From positions 1 to 46,283 of the forward strand of contig CANKGV010000018.1 in the NCBI GenBank assembly GCA_947481575.1: a stretch of 46,283 nucleotides of DNA, read 5' to 3'. Of this stretch, positions 23,399 to 31,767 are shown piece after piece. The DNA comes from Alphaproteobacteria bacterium. Lineage in GTDB: Bacteria > Pseudomonadota > Alphaproteobacteria > UBA2966 > CAIVPW01. The first letter of the stretch is position 1; each line of letters opens with the position of its first letter. Below the pieces are notes generated by a model. It was given only the letters and a program-made list of their open reading frames with translations, had not been told where the DNA came from and did no database searches. The position numbers and the translations under genes were made by a program.

Positions 23399-23539
23399 CC
23401 CCGGGGCTACTGAGCCGGATGAGCGCCGGGGAGGATCGGATCGGCTCTGTCTCACCCAGACCCTGCGCCTTCGCGTCTGAAACTCGACGCTTCAGCCTCA
23501 CGGCCGTACCTTTTTCTATTCCACTCGCCACCGATTCGC

Positions 23540-23555
23540 AGTGACTCCGGTCACA
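23540..23555. promoter_or_regulatory. CRP-type operator upstream of the CRP-like regulator
   Basis: AGTGACTCCGGTCACA fits the CRP consensus TGTGA-N6-TCACA at nine of ten conserved positions. An overlapping larger repeat, GTCACACA (23550-23557) with TGTGTGAC (23570-23577), follows. The next gene encodes a CRP-family protein, so autoregulation is a natural reading. Confidence 0.45.
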
Positions 23556-23724
23556 CAAAGGCTAGCCCCTGTGTGACGGGATACCGCAACATCACGCGTC
23601 GTTTCGGCGCCGTTGCGCCAAAGACCCCTGGGTTTCGTTGGGATCAACGAGGTGTGAGGAATTTGACAGCGGCGACGGGGCAGCATTTATTGGCGCGTCG
23701 ATGGACGCGGGAGGCTCTGCAAAC

Positions 23725-24426
23725 ATGGAGTCGGGGGGCGAACGCTCGCTGGCGAGCGTGGGGATGCTCGCCATGCTTGAGCCAAGCGTGGTGCGTGAAA
23801 TCGAGCGTTTGTGCGTGTGGGAGACCCACAGGCCGGGCGAATGGCTGTTTGAACGGGGCCAGGACACGAGCAACGTCTACTTCGTGCTGAGCGGCACGGT
23901 GCGGGTGTTGAACTATTCGGCCACCGGCCGGGTGGTGCGCTTTGCGGCCGTTGGCAGCGGCGGCATGTTCGGTGAACTCGCGGCGATCGATGGCCTGCCG
24001 CGCTCGGCGACCGTTGTTGCCGACAAGCCGTGCGCGTTGGCCAAGCTCGGCGCCAAGGACTTCCGCCGCATGCTGGAGGTTTCACCAGCCTTTGCGCTGA
24101 ACGTGATCAAGCGCATGGCCCAGGTGGTCCGCGCGTGCGACGAACAGATCATGGATCTGGCCGAGCTCAACGCATCGCAGCGGGTATGCCTGCAGTTGCT
24201 GCGGCTGGCCTCGCCGGATCCGATCGTCAACGGCAGTTGGGTTGTCTACCCGCTGCCCACCCAGGCCTCGCTGGCCGGCGACGCGGGTACGACCCGCGAA
24301 ACCGTCGCCCGTGTGCTGGGACGGCTGGCCGCCCAGGGATTGGTTCAGCGCAAAGGCCGCTCGCTTTATATCCGCGACCGCGACCGCCTGGAGAGCCTCG
24401 CGGTGCGGGAGCAGGGCGACGCATAG
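23725..24426 (+). CDS. CRP/FNR family transcription regulator, CRP-like
   Basis: The 233-residue protein has an N-terminal cyclic-nucleotide-binding beta-roll (about residues 10-120). Its phosphate-binding cassette is visible as FGELAAIDGLPRSATV, with the Glu and Arg-Ser that bind cAMP in CRP. A dimer helix and a C-terminal helix-turn-helix follow (TQASLAGDAGTTRETVARVLGRLAAQGLV). The Cys cluster of FNR is absent, so it is more likely a nucleotide sensor than an oxygen sensor. ATG 23725 was chosen because GGGAGG lies 10 nt upstream; ATG 23701 has no such site. A CRP-type operator lies about 170 bp upstream. Confidence 0.85.
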   Translation: MESGGERSLASVGMLAMLEPSVVREIERLCVWETHRPGEWLFERGQDTSNVYFVLSGTVRVLNYSATGRVVRFAAVGSGGMFGELAAIDGLPRSATVVADKPCALAKLGAKDFRRMLEVSPAFALNVIKRMAQVVRACDEQIMDLAELNASQRVCLQLLRLASPDPIVNGSWVVYPLPTQASLAGDAGTTRETVARVLGRLAAQGLVQRKGRSLYIRDRDRLESLAVREQGDA

Positions 24427-24468
24427 TCGCGCCCCCGCGCGCGTGATCGCGGTACTACACTCCGTTCG

Positions 24469-25818
24469 ATGAACACGCCTGCTTTCGACTGGAGCCAGCG
24501 CCGCATCCTCGTGGTCGAGGATGACACGGAGACGCTTGGCCGACTCCGCGCCTTGTTTGCGACCGTGCCGTTGGCGGGGCTGGAGCTCGTGTCCGACGGC
24601 TCCGAAGCGCTGCCGTTGCTGCGCCGGTTCCCGGCGGACCTAGTGCTGATCGAAGCAAGCCCAAAGGGCATGGACGGGCTGGACCTGCTGCGCGCGCTCC
24701 GCAATCGCGAGATCAGCCCCAACCCCGACGTTCTGGTGGCGGTGATGGTGTCGATGACCGACGCCGACCGGCTGCGCCGGATGTGCGGCATCGGCATCGA
24801 GAGCTTTGTCCGCAAGCCGGTTGAGCCGGATGTGCTGCTGACCCGTGTCGCGCAAGCGATTGCGAACCCGCACCGGTTCATCAGTTCGCTCACCTACTTT
24901 GGGCCGGATCGGCGCAAGCCGCGGGTGTCGGGGATCGACGCGTACATTGGACACGAGCGCCGCCGGACCCAGAAGCCGGCCAAACAGGCCATGCCGCCGC
25001 CGCCGCCCGCGGCTCCGCGCCCACCGGTTCCGCCCCGTGCTTTGGTGCGTTCGGACGACGAGGCGATTGAAGTCAAACCCGCCGCAATCCGCCCGCCGGT
25101 CGACAACACACCGATCGAACTGGCGCCGCCCAGGCCGAAGCGGCCCGAGCCGGACGAGGGCTGGTTCGAGCCCGGGCCCCAGGTCGAGCATCGCGCAATC
25201 TCGGACGAGCCCCTGGAGGTGCTGCCGGCCAAGAAGAAGCGCGACTCGGGCGACTGGAACGAGGCGTTGGGGCCTAAGCCGGGGGACCGGGACGAGGAAG
25301 AGGCCGGTGGCATCGACGTCCAGGCGATCGTCGCCGAGCATTTGGAGTGGCTGCAGAGCGCTGGCCGTACTGGTACCAAGGCAACCCTGGACGACCAAGA
25401 CATCTCGGGCGCGGATTTGCCCGGCGTGAACTTGTCGGGCGCAAGCATGCGCAATGTTCGCTTGTCGGGCGCCAACCTGCGTGGCGCGGTGTTGCAGAGC
25501 GCTGACCTGCGCGGCGCGGACCTGTCGGGCGCAGATATCAGCCAAGGCGATCTGGCCAGCAGCAACATGCGGCGCGCTGACCTGAGCATCGCCAAACTGA
25601 TCGGCGCAACGTTTGCCGGGGCGGACCTTGCCTGGGCGTCCCTGCGTGGCGCGGACCTGTCGGGGACCGACTTGCGGGCGGTGAACCTGCTCGACGCCGA
25701 CTTAGCGACCACCGACCTGTCTACTGCGACCGGGCTCATGCAGGCCCAGGTCAACAAAGCGCGCATGAATGTCGATACCGTGCTGCCACCCGGCCTCCGG
25801 CGCCCCGCCCGCGAGTAA
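24469..25818 (+). CDS. Receiver domain (Asp to Glu) fused to pentapeptide repeats
   Basis: The 449-residue protein has a CheY-like receiver (residues about 11-125), a Pro- and charge-rich linker (about 140-285), and pentapeptide repeats (about 300-440; GADLPGVNLSGASMRN, ADLRGADLSGADIS and similar). The receiver keeps the acidic pocket (Glu 17, Asp 18, Asp 19), Ser 95 and Lys 116 (RKP). At the phosphoacceptor position it has Glu 62 in DLVLIEASPKGMDG. A Glu there often mimics phosphorylation, so the receiver may be locked on or sense something else. There is no DNA-binding domain. It lies 42 bp after the CRP-like gene and may be co-transcribed with it. The partner and output are unknown. Confidence 0.85.
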   Translation: MNTPAFDWSQRRILVVEDDTETLGRLRALFATVPLAGLELVSDGSEALPLLRRFPADLVLIEASPKGMDGLDLLRALRNREISPNPDVLVAVMVSMTDADRLRRMCGIGIESFVRKPVEPDVLLTRVAQAIANPHRFISSLTYFGPDRRKPRVSGIDAYIGHERRRTQKPAKQAMPPPPPAAPRPPVPPRALVRSDDEAIEVKPAAIRPPVDNTPIELAPPRPKRPEPDEGWFEPGPQVEHRAISDEPLEVLPAKKKRDSGDWNEALGPKPGDRDEEEAGGIDVQAIVAEHLEWLQSAGRTGTKATLDDQDISGADLPGVNLSGASMRNVRLSGANLRGAVLQSADLRGADLSGADISQGDLASSNMRRADLSIAKLIGATFAGADLAWASLRGADLSGTDLRAVNLLDADLATTDLSTATGLMQAQVNKARMNVDTVLPPGLRRPARE

Positions 25819-25928
25819 TTATACACTAATGTAGTGTGAATAGTTCTATTTCACATTCCGCTTTACAGGAATAGTGGGTTAGAAGACACTCCGCCGGTTT
25901 CGTCGAAGCGGCTGTCCGGGCCATTTCC
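25819..25928. promoter_or_regulatory. AT-rich promoter/operator region of the sulfate-assimilation operon
   Basis: The 110-bp gap before cysG is strikingly AT-rich for this genome and holds three stacked inverted repeats. They are ACACTA-N3-TAGTGT (25823-25837), TGTGAA-N9-TTCACA (25835-25855) and ATTCC-N8-GGAAT (25855-25872). This arrangement suggests a regulator binding as one or more dimers near the promoter; a sulfur-responsive regulator is the natural candidate, but which one is unknown. Confidence 0.5.
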
Positions 25929-27320
25929 ATGGACCATCTACCTGTCTGGCTCGCGCTGACTGGGCGCAGTGTACTGATCGTTGGCGGACGATCGGCTGCG
26001 ACAGCCAAATTGCGCCTCGCCCATGACGCTGGCGCCACCGTCACAGTGGTGGCCCCCACCCTGAGCGATGAAGGCACGCGGTTGGCCGGTGTGACCCACA
26101 TGGCGCGTGAATTCGCGGCGGGCGACGTGGCCGGGCGCCTGTTGGTGTTCGGCGCCACCGGGATCGATGCCGTGGACCGCGCGGTATCCGCCGCAGCGCG
26201 TGCGGCCGGGGTCCCGGTCAACATCGTCGACCGCCCGGAACTTTCCGATTTCCTGATGCCGGCCATTGTCGACCGCGGACCAGTCGTGGTGGGCATCGCG
26301 ACCGGCGGAACCGTGCCGGCCCTTGCTGCGCACGTTCGCGGGTTGATCGAGGCGGCGCTGCCCCAGGGGCTGGATCGCCTGGCGTCGTTTGCCGCGTCGT
26401 TCCGCTCGGCGGTCAAGGCGACTGTGGCGGCAGGACCGGTGCGGCTGCGGTTTTGGAACCGGGTGCTGAATGGACCGGTGGCGGAAGCGGCGCTGGCGGG
26501 CAATGACGTGCGTGCCCGCGAATTGATGCTGCAAGCGCTCAACCGCGCCGAGGGCGGGCGGGAAGGCGAGGGCAGCGTGACCCTGGTGGGAGCGGGCCCC
26601 GGCAATGCCGACTTGCTGACGCTGCGCGCCGTGCGGGCGATCCGCGCGGCTGATGTGTTGGTGTACGACCGCCTGATCGGACCGGAAGTGCTGGACTACG
26701 CTCGCCGCGACGCTGAGCGGGTGTTCGTCGGCAAGCAAACCGCTCGCCACGCGCTGCCACAGGAAGAGATCAACGCGCTGCTGGCGGCGCGGGCTCGTGC
26801 CGGGCAGCGGGTAGTGCGCCTCAAGGGCGGCGACCCGTTCGTATTCGGGCGCGGCGGCGAGGAAGTCGAGTACCTGCAGCGCGCCGGGGTGGCGGTCGAG
26901 GTAGTGCCCGGCGTGACGGCTGCGCTGGGCTGTGCGGCAGCGGCCGGCATTCCGCTCACCCACCGCGAGGTAGCGATGTCGGTGACCTTCGTGACGGGCC
27001 ATGCCAGCGAAGGCGCAGTGGAGCCCGATTGGGCGGATTTGGCGCGGGCGAACCACACGCTGGTGGTGTACATGGGCGTCGCCAACGCGGGGCGAATCGC
27101 CGCCGAATTGATTCGTCACGGCCTTGCCGCCACGACGCCGGTGGCGGTGATCGAAAACGGCACGCTGCCGGGACAGCGGGTGGTCGGCGGCACCCTCGTT
27201 GGCCTGGAAGAGTTGGTGGAGCGCCACCAAATTGCCAGTCCCGCGTTGTTGGTCATCGGCGAGGTGGCGCGCGGTGCGGCGGTGGCCGCGGCGGACGTCC
27301 GCCAAGCGGCAGCAGGTTGA
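25929..27320 (+). CDS. cysG: Siroheme synthase CysG (trifunctional)
   Basis: The 463-residue protein makes siroheme, the cofactor of sulfite reductase encoded downstream. The N-terminal third (about residues 1-150) is the dehydrogenase/ferrochelatase domain with an NAD-binding strand (SVLIVGGRSAATAKLRLA) and VNIVDRPELSDFLMPA. The C-terminal part (about 213-455) is uroporphyrinogen-III methyltransferase (VTLVGAGPGNADLLTLRAVR, RLKGGDPFVFGRGGEE, VPGVTAALG). Length is normal. It heads the operon with DUF2849, cysI and the DUF934-CysH gene. Confidence 0.93.
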   Translation: MDHLPVWLALTGRSVLIVGGRSAATAKLRLAHDAGATVTVVAPTLSDEGTRLAGVTHMAREFAAGDVAGRLLVFGATGIDAVDRAVSAAARAAGVPVNIVDRPELSDFLMPAIVDRGPVVVGIATGGTVPALAAHVRGLIEAALPQGLDRLASFAASFRSAVKATVAAGPVRLRFWNRVLNGPVAEAALAGNDVRARELMLQALNRAEGGREGEGSVTLVGAGPGNADLLTLRAVRAIRAADVLVYDRLIGPEVLDYARRDAERVFVGKQTARHALPQEEINALLAARARAGQRVVRLKGGDPFVFGRGGEEVEYLQRAGVAVEVVPGVTAALGCAAAAGIPLTHREVAMSVTFVTGHASEGAVEPDWADLARANHTLVVYMGVANAGRIAAELIRHGLAATTPVAVIENGTLPGQRVVGGTLVGLEELVERHQIASPALLVIGEVARGAAVAAADVRQAAAG

Positions 27321-27330
27321 GGTAGCGGCG

Positions 27331-27696
27331 ATGGGCTTGCAGGTTCTGACGGCGTGCCGGTTGATCGATTCGCGTGTCGTGTACTTGGCACACGACGGCA
27401 ATTGGTCGGAATGGATCGAAGAGGGCGAGACGGCGTCTTCCGAAGCGGAGTCCGAAGCGCTGAAGGCGCGCGGCAAGGCGGGGGAGGCGGCCAACGTCGT
27501 GTTTGAGACGTACTTAGTGGATGTGGTGGACGACAGCGGGACGTTAAAGCCGGTCAGTTTGCGCGAATTCATCCGCGCCAACGGGCCGACCATTCATCCG
27601 AATTTCGGCCTGCAAGCGGAGCGCCGGAAGAAGGGCGACAACCAAGCGATCACACGCCGCAACGCGGCAACGGCGCGCAAGGTCGCGTCGGAATAG
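27331..27696 (+). CDS. DUF2849 protein
   Basis: The 121-residue protein fits DUF2849: a short N-terminal beta part (QVLTACRLIDSRVVYL), an acidic helix, a VFETYLVDVV strand and a basic C-terminal tail. The family is found almost always beside sulfite reductase in alphaproteobacteria, as here between cysG and cysI. A role in sulfite-reductase function or siroheme delivery is inferred from context; no catalytic motif is seen. Confidence 0.8.
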   Translation: MGLQVLTACRLIDSRVVYLAHDGNWSEWIEEGETASSEAESEALKARGKAGEAANVVFETYLVDVVDDSGTLKPVSLREFIRANGPTIHPNFGLQAERRKKGDNQAITRRNAATARKVASE

Positions 27697-27755
27697 CCAC
27701 GGAATGGCGTGGGGAGGCCCACGCGGGGGCCTCTTTGGGGGAGAAGGTGTAAGGC

Positions 27756-29426
27756 ATGTACCGCTACGACGAATTCGACCACGCGCTGGTGCGCGAACGG
27801 GTCGAGCAGTTCCGCGGCCAGGTGGCGCGGCGCATGACGGGCGCGCTCACCGCGGATGAGTTCCGGCCGTTGCGCCTGATGAACGGGCTGTACGCCCAGC
27901 TTCATGCGTACATGCTGCGGGTCGCGATTCCTTACGGTACGTTGTCGTCGCGCCAGTTGCGCATGCTGGGCCACATCGCGCGCAAGTGGGACCGCGGTTA
28001 CGGCCATTTCACCACGCGCCAGAACATCCAGTACAACTGGCCGCGCTTGGTCGACACGCCGGACATCCTGTCGGATTTGGCGTCGGTCGAAATGCACGCG
28101 ATCCAGACCAGCGGCAACTGCATCCGCAATGTTACCGCCGACCAATACGCCGGCGTTGCCGCAGATGAAATCGTCGACACCCGCGTGTACGCCGAGATCA
28201 TCCGGCAGTGGTCGACATTCCACCCGGAGTTCTCGTTTCTGCCGCGCAAGTTCAAGATCGCGGTGTCGGGTGCGGCCAGCGACGACCGTGCGGCGGTACG
28301 GTTCCACGACATCGGCATCTTTGTCCGCCGCAACGAAGCCGGCGACATCGGCTTCGAGGTGATGGCGGGCGGCGGCATGGGCCGCACGCCGGCGATCGCG
28401 CCGACGCTGCACAAGTTCGTGCCGGAGCCGGACCTGCTGTCCTACCTGGAAGCGATCCTGCGCGTGTACAACCTGCTGGGCCGCCGCGACAACCTGTTCA
28501 AGGCGCGCATCAAGATTCTGGTGATGGCGACGGGGGTAGAGGCGTTTACCGCCTTGGTCGAGGAGGAGTGGCAGCGCATCCGCGAGAGCGCGCTGAAGCT
28601 GCCGGAAGACGAGATCGCGCGCATCCGCGGCTACTTCGCGCCTCCGCCCTACGAAGCGCTCGCCGGGGTGTCGCGGGAATTGGACGCGCAGTTGCTGCAG
28701 GACGCTGCATTTTCCGAATGGCACTCGGCCAACGTGACGGCCCACAAGCAGCCGGGTTACGCCATCGTCAACGCATCGCTCAAACCGGCCGGGGGCGTTC
28801 CGGGCGATATGACTGCGGACCAGATGGACGCGGTGGCGGAACTGGCGGAGCGCTACAGCTTCGGCGAAATCCGCGTCACCCACGAGCAGAACCTGGTGCT
28901 CGCCCACGTGCGCAAGAGCGATCTGTACGCCGTGTGGCGGAATCTGGTTGAACTCGGGTTGGCTACGGCCAATCTCAATCTGATCTCGGACATCATCGCC
29001 TGCCCGGGGCTCGACTACTGCAGCTTGGCTACTGCGCGGTCGATCCCGGTCGCGCAGCGCATCAGCCTCGCGTTTGCCGATCTGAAGCGGCAGCGCGATA
29101 TCGGCGAACTGCGGCTGAACATCTCGGGCTGCATCAATGCGTGCGGCCACCACCATGCCGGCAACATCGGCCTGTTGGGCGTCGATAAGCACGGCGAGGA
29201 GTTCTATCAACTGACGCTGGGCGGCCACGACGGGGCTGACGCCAGCATCGGCGTCATCGCCGGGCCGGCGTTTGGGTCGGACGAAATCGTTGGCGCGATC
29301 GAGCGCGTTACCGACACGTATTTGGCGCTGCGCACACCGGGCGAGCGCTTCATCGACACGTACCGCCGCGTCGGCCTGAAGCCGTTCAAGGAACGGCTCT
29401 ATCCAGCGCAACAGGCGGCGGAGTAG
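27756..29426 (+). CDS. cysI: Assimilatory sulfite reductase (siroheme, 4Fe-4S)
   Basis: The 556-residue hemoprotein reduces sulfite to sulfide with six electrons. The siroheme/4Fe-4S ligands are visible as ACPGLDYCSLA (near residue 415) and SGCINACGHHH (near 455), with the typical Cys-x5-Cys and Cys-x3-Cys spacing. N-terminal KWDRGYGHFTTRQNIQYNWP and TSGNCIRNVTAD are substrate-side marks of the nitrite/sulfite reductase family. There is no CysJ flavoprotein in the window, so electrons probably come from ferredoxin or another donor. The GGAGAAGG ribosome binding site supports ATG 27756. Confidence 0.92.
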   Translation: MYRYDEFDHALVRERVEQFRGQVARRMTGALTADEFRPLRLMNGLYAQLHAYMLRVAIPYGTLSSRQLRMLGHIARKWDRGYGHFTTRQNIQYNWPRLVDTPDILSDLASVEMHAIQTSGNCIRNVTADQYAGVAADEIVDTRVYAEIIRQWSTFHPEFSFLPRKFKIAVSGAASDDRAAVRFHDIGIFVRRNEAGDIGFEVMAGGGMGRTPAIAPTLHKFVPEPDLLSYLEAILRVYNLLGRRDNLFKARIKILVMATGVEAFTALVEEEWQRIRESALKLPEDEIARIRGYFAPPPYEALAGVSRELDAQLLQDAAFSEWHSANVTAHKQPGYAIVNASLKPAGGVPGDMTADQMDAVAELAERYSFGEIRVTHEQNLVLAHVRKSDLYAVWRNLVELGLATANLNLISDIIACPGLDYCSLATARSIPVAQRISLAFADLKRQRDIGELRLNISGCINACGHHHAGNIGLLGVDKHGEEFYQLTLGGHDGADASIGVIAGPAFGSDEIVGAIERVTDTYLALRTPGERFIDTYRRVGLKPFKERLYPAQQAAE

Positions 29427-29438
29427 GAGCCTAGGAAC

Positions 29439-30779
29439 ATGCTGATTAAGCAGGGCGCACTAGCAGAGGACCGCTGGGTCCACCGTAGCGACGACGAGGC
29501 GTTGCCGGACGGCACCCCCGCCATCGTCAGCCTGGACCGGTGGAAGCGCGACCGCGCAACCCTGGTGGCCCGCAACGCGCCGGTAGGGGTTCGCCTCAAG
29601 AGCGATCAGCAACCGATGGAGATCGCCGCCGATCTGGACCGCGTCGGTGTGGTGGCATTGGAATTCCCGGTGTTCAAGGATGGGCGCGTGTTTTCGTACG
29701 CGCGCATCCTGCGCGACCGCTACGGCTACAAGGGCGAACTGCGCGCCTTCGGCCACATTCTCCGCGACCAGTACTTGTTTCTCGACCGCTGCGGCGTAGA
29801 TGCCATCGAGGTCAGGGGCGAGAAGGCGCTGGACGAATGGCAGGCGGCGATGAACGAGTTCTCGGTGTTCTACCAGCCCGCCAGTGATGCCCGCCGCCGG
29901 CCGGCCGTGGCACTGCGCGGCACTGCGGCGGACGACGTCGCGGTGCCCGCGGCGGAGGTCACGGCACTATCGCCGTCACGCCCGGATTTCGACGATCTGG
30001 CGCCGGTGATGGTCCCGCCCCCGGCGGACGCACCACCGGCCCCGAGTGCCGAGCGGATCGCCGCCGCGGAGGCCCGGGTGCGCAACTTCTCGGGTACCTA
30101 TGGCCATCTCTCGGCGCAGAAGTTGCTCGCCGCGATGATCGAGACGGAGTTCAAAGGCCGCATTGCGCTGGTTTCTTCGTTCGGCTCGGAAGCGGCCGTG
30201 CTGTTGCACATGATTGCCGAGATTGATCGCTCGACCCCGATCATCCTGTTGGACACGCAGAAGCTGTTCGGCGAAACCCTGCGGTACCGCGATGTCCTGG
30301 TGGAACGGCTCGGCCTCACCGGCGTGCGCGCGGCCCGACCCGATGCGGAGCGACTGCGTAAGCTGGACCCGGACGGCATGCTGTTCAGCCGCCAGCCCGA
30401 CCTGTGCTGCCAAATCCGCAAGGTCGAACCGCTGCACCGTGCGCTGGACGGGTTCGATGCGTGGATCACCGGCCGCAAGCGCTACCAGGGCCGCCGCCGC
30501 GCGGTGCTTCCGGTGATCGAAGCGTCGGAAGGCCGGATCAAGGTCAACCCGCTGGCGAGCTGGACCAAGGAACTGTTGGACGAATACTTCGTCGAGCACG
30601 ACCTGCCACACCATCCGCTCGAAGAAGATGGCTTCCTGTCGATCGGTTGCATGCCGTGCACCGACCGCGTAGCCCCGGGCGAGGATGTTCGCGCCGGGCG
30701 TTGGCGCGGCAAGGGCAAGACCGAGTGCGGCATTCACGAATCGCCGGCCCAGCAGTCGCTGACTTCGTCGGCGCTTTAA
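29439..30779 (+). CDS. cysH: DUF934-CysH fusion: APS/PAPS reductase
   Basis: The 446-residue protein joins an N-terminal DUF934 domain (about residues 1-145; LEFPVFKDGRVFSYARILR, YGYKGELRAFGHILRDQ) through a Pro/Ala-rich linker (about 150-205) to a full adenylylsulfate reductase (about 210-446). The reductase has SSFGSEAAVLLH, the 4Fe-4S ligands Cys 323-324 and Cys 404/407 (IGCMPC), and the catalytic Cys 430 (ECGIH). The 4Fe-4S Cys set points to an APS-type enzyme. The two parts are usually separate neighbouring genes in alphaproteobacteria. The stop overlaps that of the convergent pip gene. The 12-bp gap after cysI supports one operon. Confidence 0.9.
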   Translation: MLIKQGALAEDRWVHRSDDEALPDGTPAIVSLDRWKRDRATLVARNAPVGVRLKSDQQPMEIAADLDRVGVVALEFPVFKDGRVFSYARILRDRYGYKGELRAFGHILRDQYLFLDRCGVDAIEVRGEKALDEWQAAMNEFSVFYQPASDARRRPAVALRGTAADDVAVPAAEVTALSPSRPDFDDLAPVMVPPPADAPPAPSAERIAAAEARVRNFSGTYGHLSAQKLLAAMIETEFKGRIALVSSFGSEAAVLLHMIAEIDRSTPIILLDTQKLFGETLRYRDVLVERLGLTGVRAARPDAERLRKLDPDGMLFSRQPDLCCQIRKVEPLHRALDGFDAWITGRKRYQGRRRAVLPVIEASEGRIKVNPLASWTKELLDEYFVEHDLPHHPLEEDGFLSIGCMPCTDRVAPGEDVRAGRWRGKGKTECGIHESPAQQSLTSSAL

Positions 30780-31747
30780 GGAGCGAGCTTCGCGCCGAGA
30801 TCGGCGATCGCGGCCAGTAGTCCCGCCCGGATGCCCGCTTCGGTGACGGCGTGGCCCGACGTTTCCGCCCATCGCAGTTCGGAGCCGGGCCATGCGGTAT
30901 GCAGCGCAAACGCGTGCTCCGGCGGGCATAGTACGTCGTAGCGGCCGTGCACGAGGATGCCGGGGATCGACGCGAGGCGGCCGGCGTCGCGGAGCAACTG
31001 CCCTGGCTCCAGAAAACTGCCGTTGCGGAAGTAGTGGGCCTCCACGTACGGCGTGGACGGCACCGCGCGCCCGGCCAGAGGAGCCGCCAGATCGCCAGCG
31101 CGCGGGTTGATCAGGGTGGGCTTCAGTTCCGATAGGGCCCGCTCCAGGTCGCCCCAGGCGCACGCGGCGGGCGCGTGCACGGCCGGGTCCGGATCGGCGA
31201 GCCGCCGGACCAGCGCCCCGCACGGGTCGGCCCGTTCAGCGATGGGCAGGGAACTGACCAGACGGTCCCAAAGTTCCGGCCGGAAGATGCGGGGACCGTC
31301 GCGGAACGCCCAGGTCCATTCGGCAGCGGTGCCGAGGAAGATGCCGCGCAGCGCCATTCCCAGAACGCGACCAGGGTGGGTTTGCGCATAGGCCAAAGCG
31401 AGCGTCGCACCCCACGAGCCGCCGACGACCAGCCACCGCTCGACGCCGAGCAACGTTCGGATACGCTCAATGTCCCCGACCAGATCTTGGGTCGTGTTGT
31501 CCACCAGCCTGCCCCTCGGTGTGCTGCGGCCGGCACCACGCTGGTCGAACTGGATGGCGCGGAAGCGGGCCGGATCGAACAACTGGCGGTGCATCGGCTG
31601 GCAACCGCTGCCGGGCCCGCCGTGCAGGAAGAGGGCGGGCAGGCCGGCCGGGTTGCCGGCCTGCTCGAGGTACAGGCTGTGGCCGCTGCCGACATCGAGC
31701 GTTCGCGTGTCGTACGGGGTAATCTCGGGGAACAGAGTCATATCCAT
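30776..31747 (-). CDS. pip: Proline iminopeptidase
   Basis: The 323-residue cytoplasmic alpha/beta hydrolase releases N-terminal proline from peptides. The oxyanion stretch FLHGGPGSGC, the nucleophile elbow GGSWGATLALAYAQTHP (Ser about 113), the catalytic Asp in HGRYDVLCP and His in SGHAVTE are all present. Length fits the family. ATG 31747 was chosen; ATG 31741 is two codons later. It diverges from the FMN reductase gene with only 20 bp between the starts. Confidence 0.92.
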   Translation of the reverse strand: MDMTLFPEITPYDTRTLDVGSGHSLYLEQAGNPAGLPALFLHGGPGSGCQPMHRQLFDPARFRAIQFDQRGAGRSTPRGRLVDNTTQDLVGDIERIRTLLGVERWLVVGGSWGATLALAYAQTHPGRVLGMALRGIFLGTAAEWTWAFRDGPRIFRPELWDRLVSSLPIAERADPCGALVRRLADPDPAVHAPAACAWGDLERALSELKPTLINPRAGDLAAPLAGRAVPSTPYVEAHYFRNGSFLEPGQLLRDAGRLASIPGILVHGRYDVLCPPEHAFALHTAWPGSELRWAETSGHAVTEAGIRAGLLAAIADLGAKLAP

Positions 31748-31767
31748 AGCGGGAGCATTGTACCGGC

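Larger units (their letters stand above)
23256..23724. other. Hairpin-rich intergenic region upstream of the CRP-like gene
   Basis: This 470-bp stretch holds no convincing gene. It contains two GC-rich perfect hairpins (23280-23305 and 23367-23398), a CRP-type site (23540-23555) and an 8-bp inverted repeat (23550-23577). A 73-codon frame at 23323-23544 has no family match and poor character. A small RNA between the hairpins cannot be excluded; none was recognised. Confidence 0.5.

Noticed and set aside
23323-23544. A 73-codon plus-strand frame in the hairpin-rich gap
   Set aside because: It crosses a 13-bp perfect hairpin and has no ribosome binding site or family resemblance.
25835-25855. 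TGTGAA-N9-TTCACA as a CRP site for cysG
   Set aside because: The half-sites fit, but the TGTGA to TCACA spacing is 11 bp instead of 6, so standard CRP binding is unlikely; kept only as part of a stacked-repeat operator.
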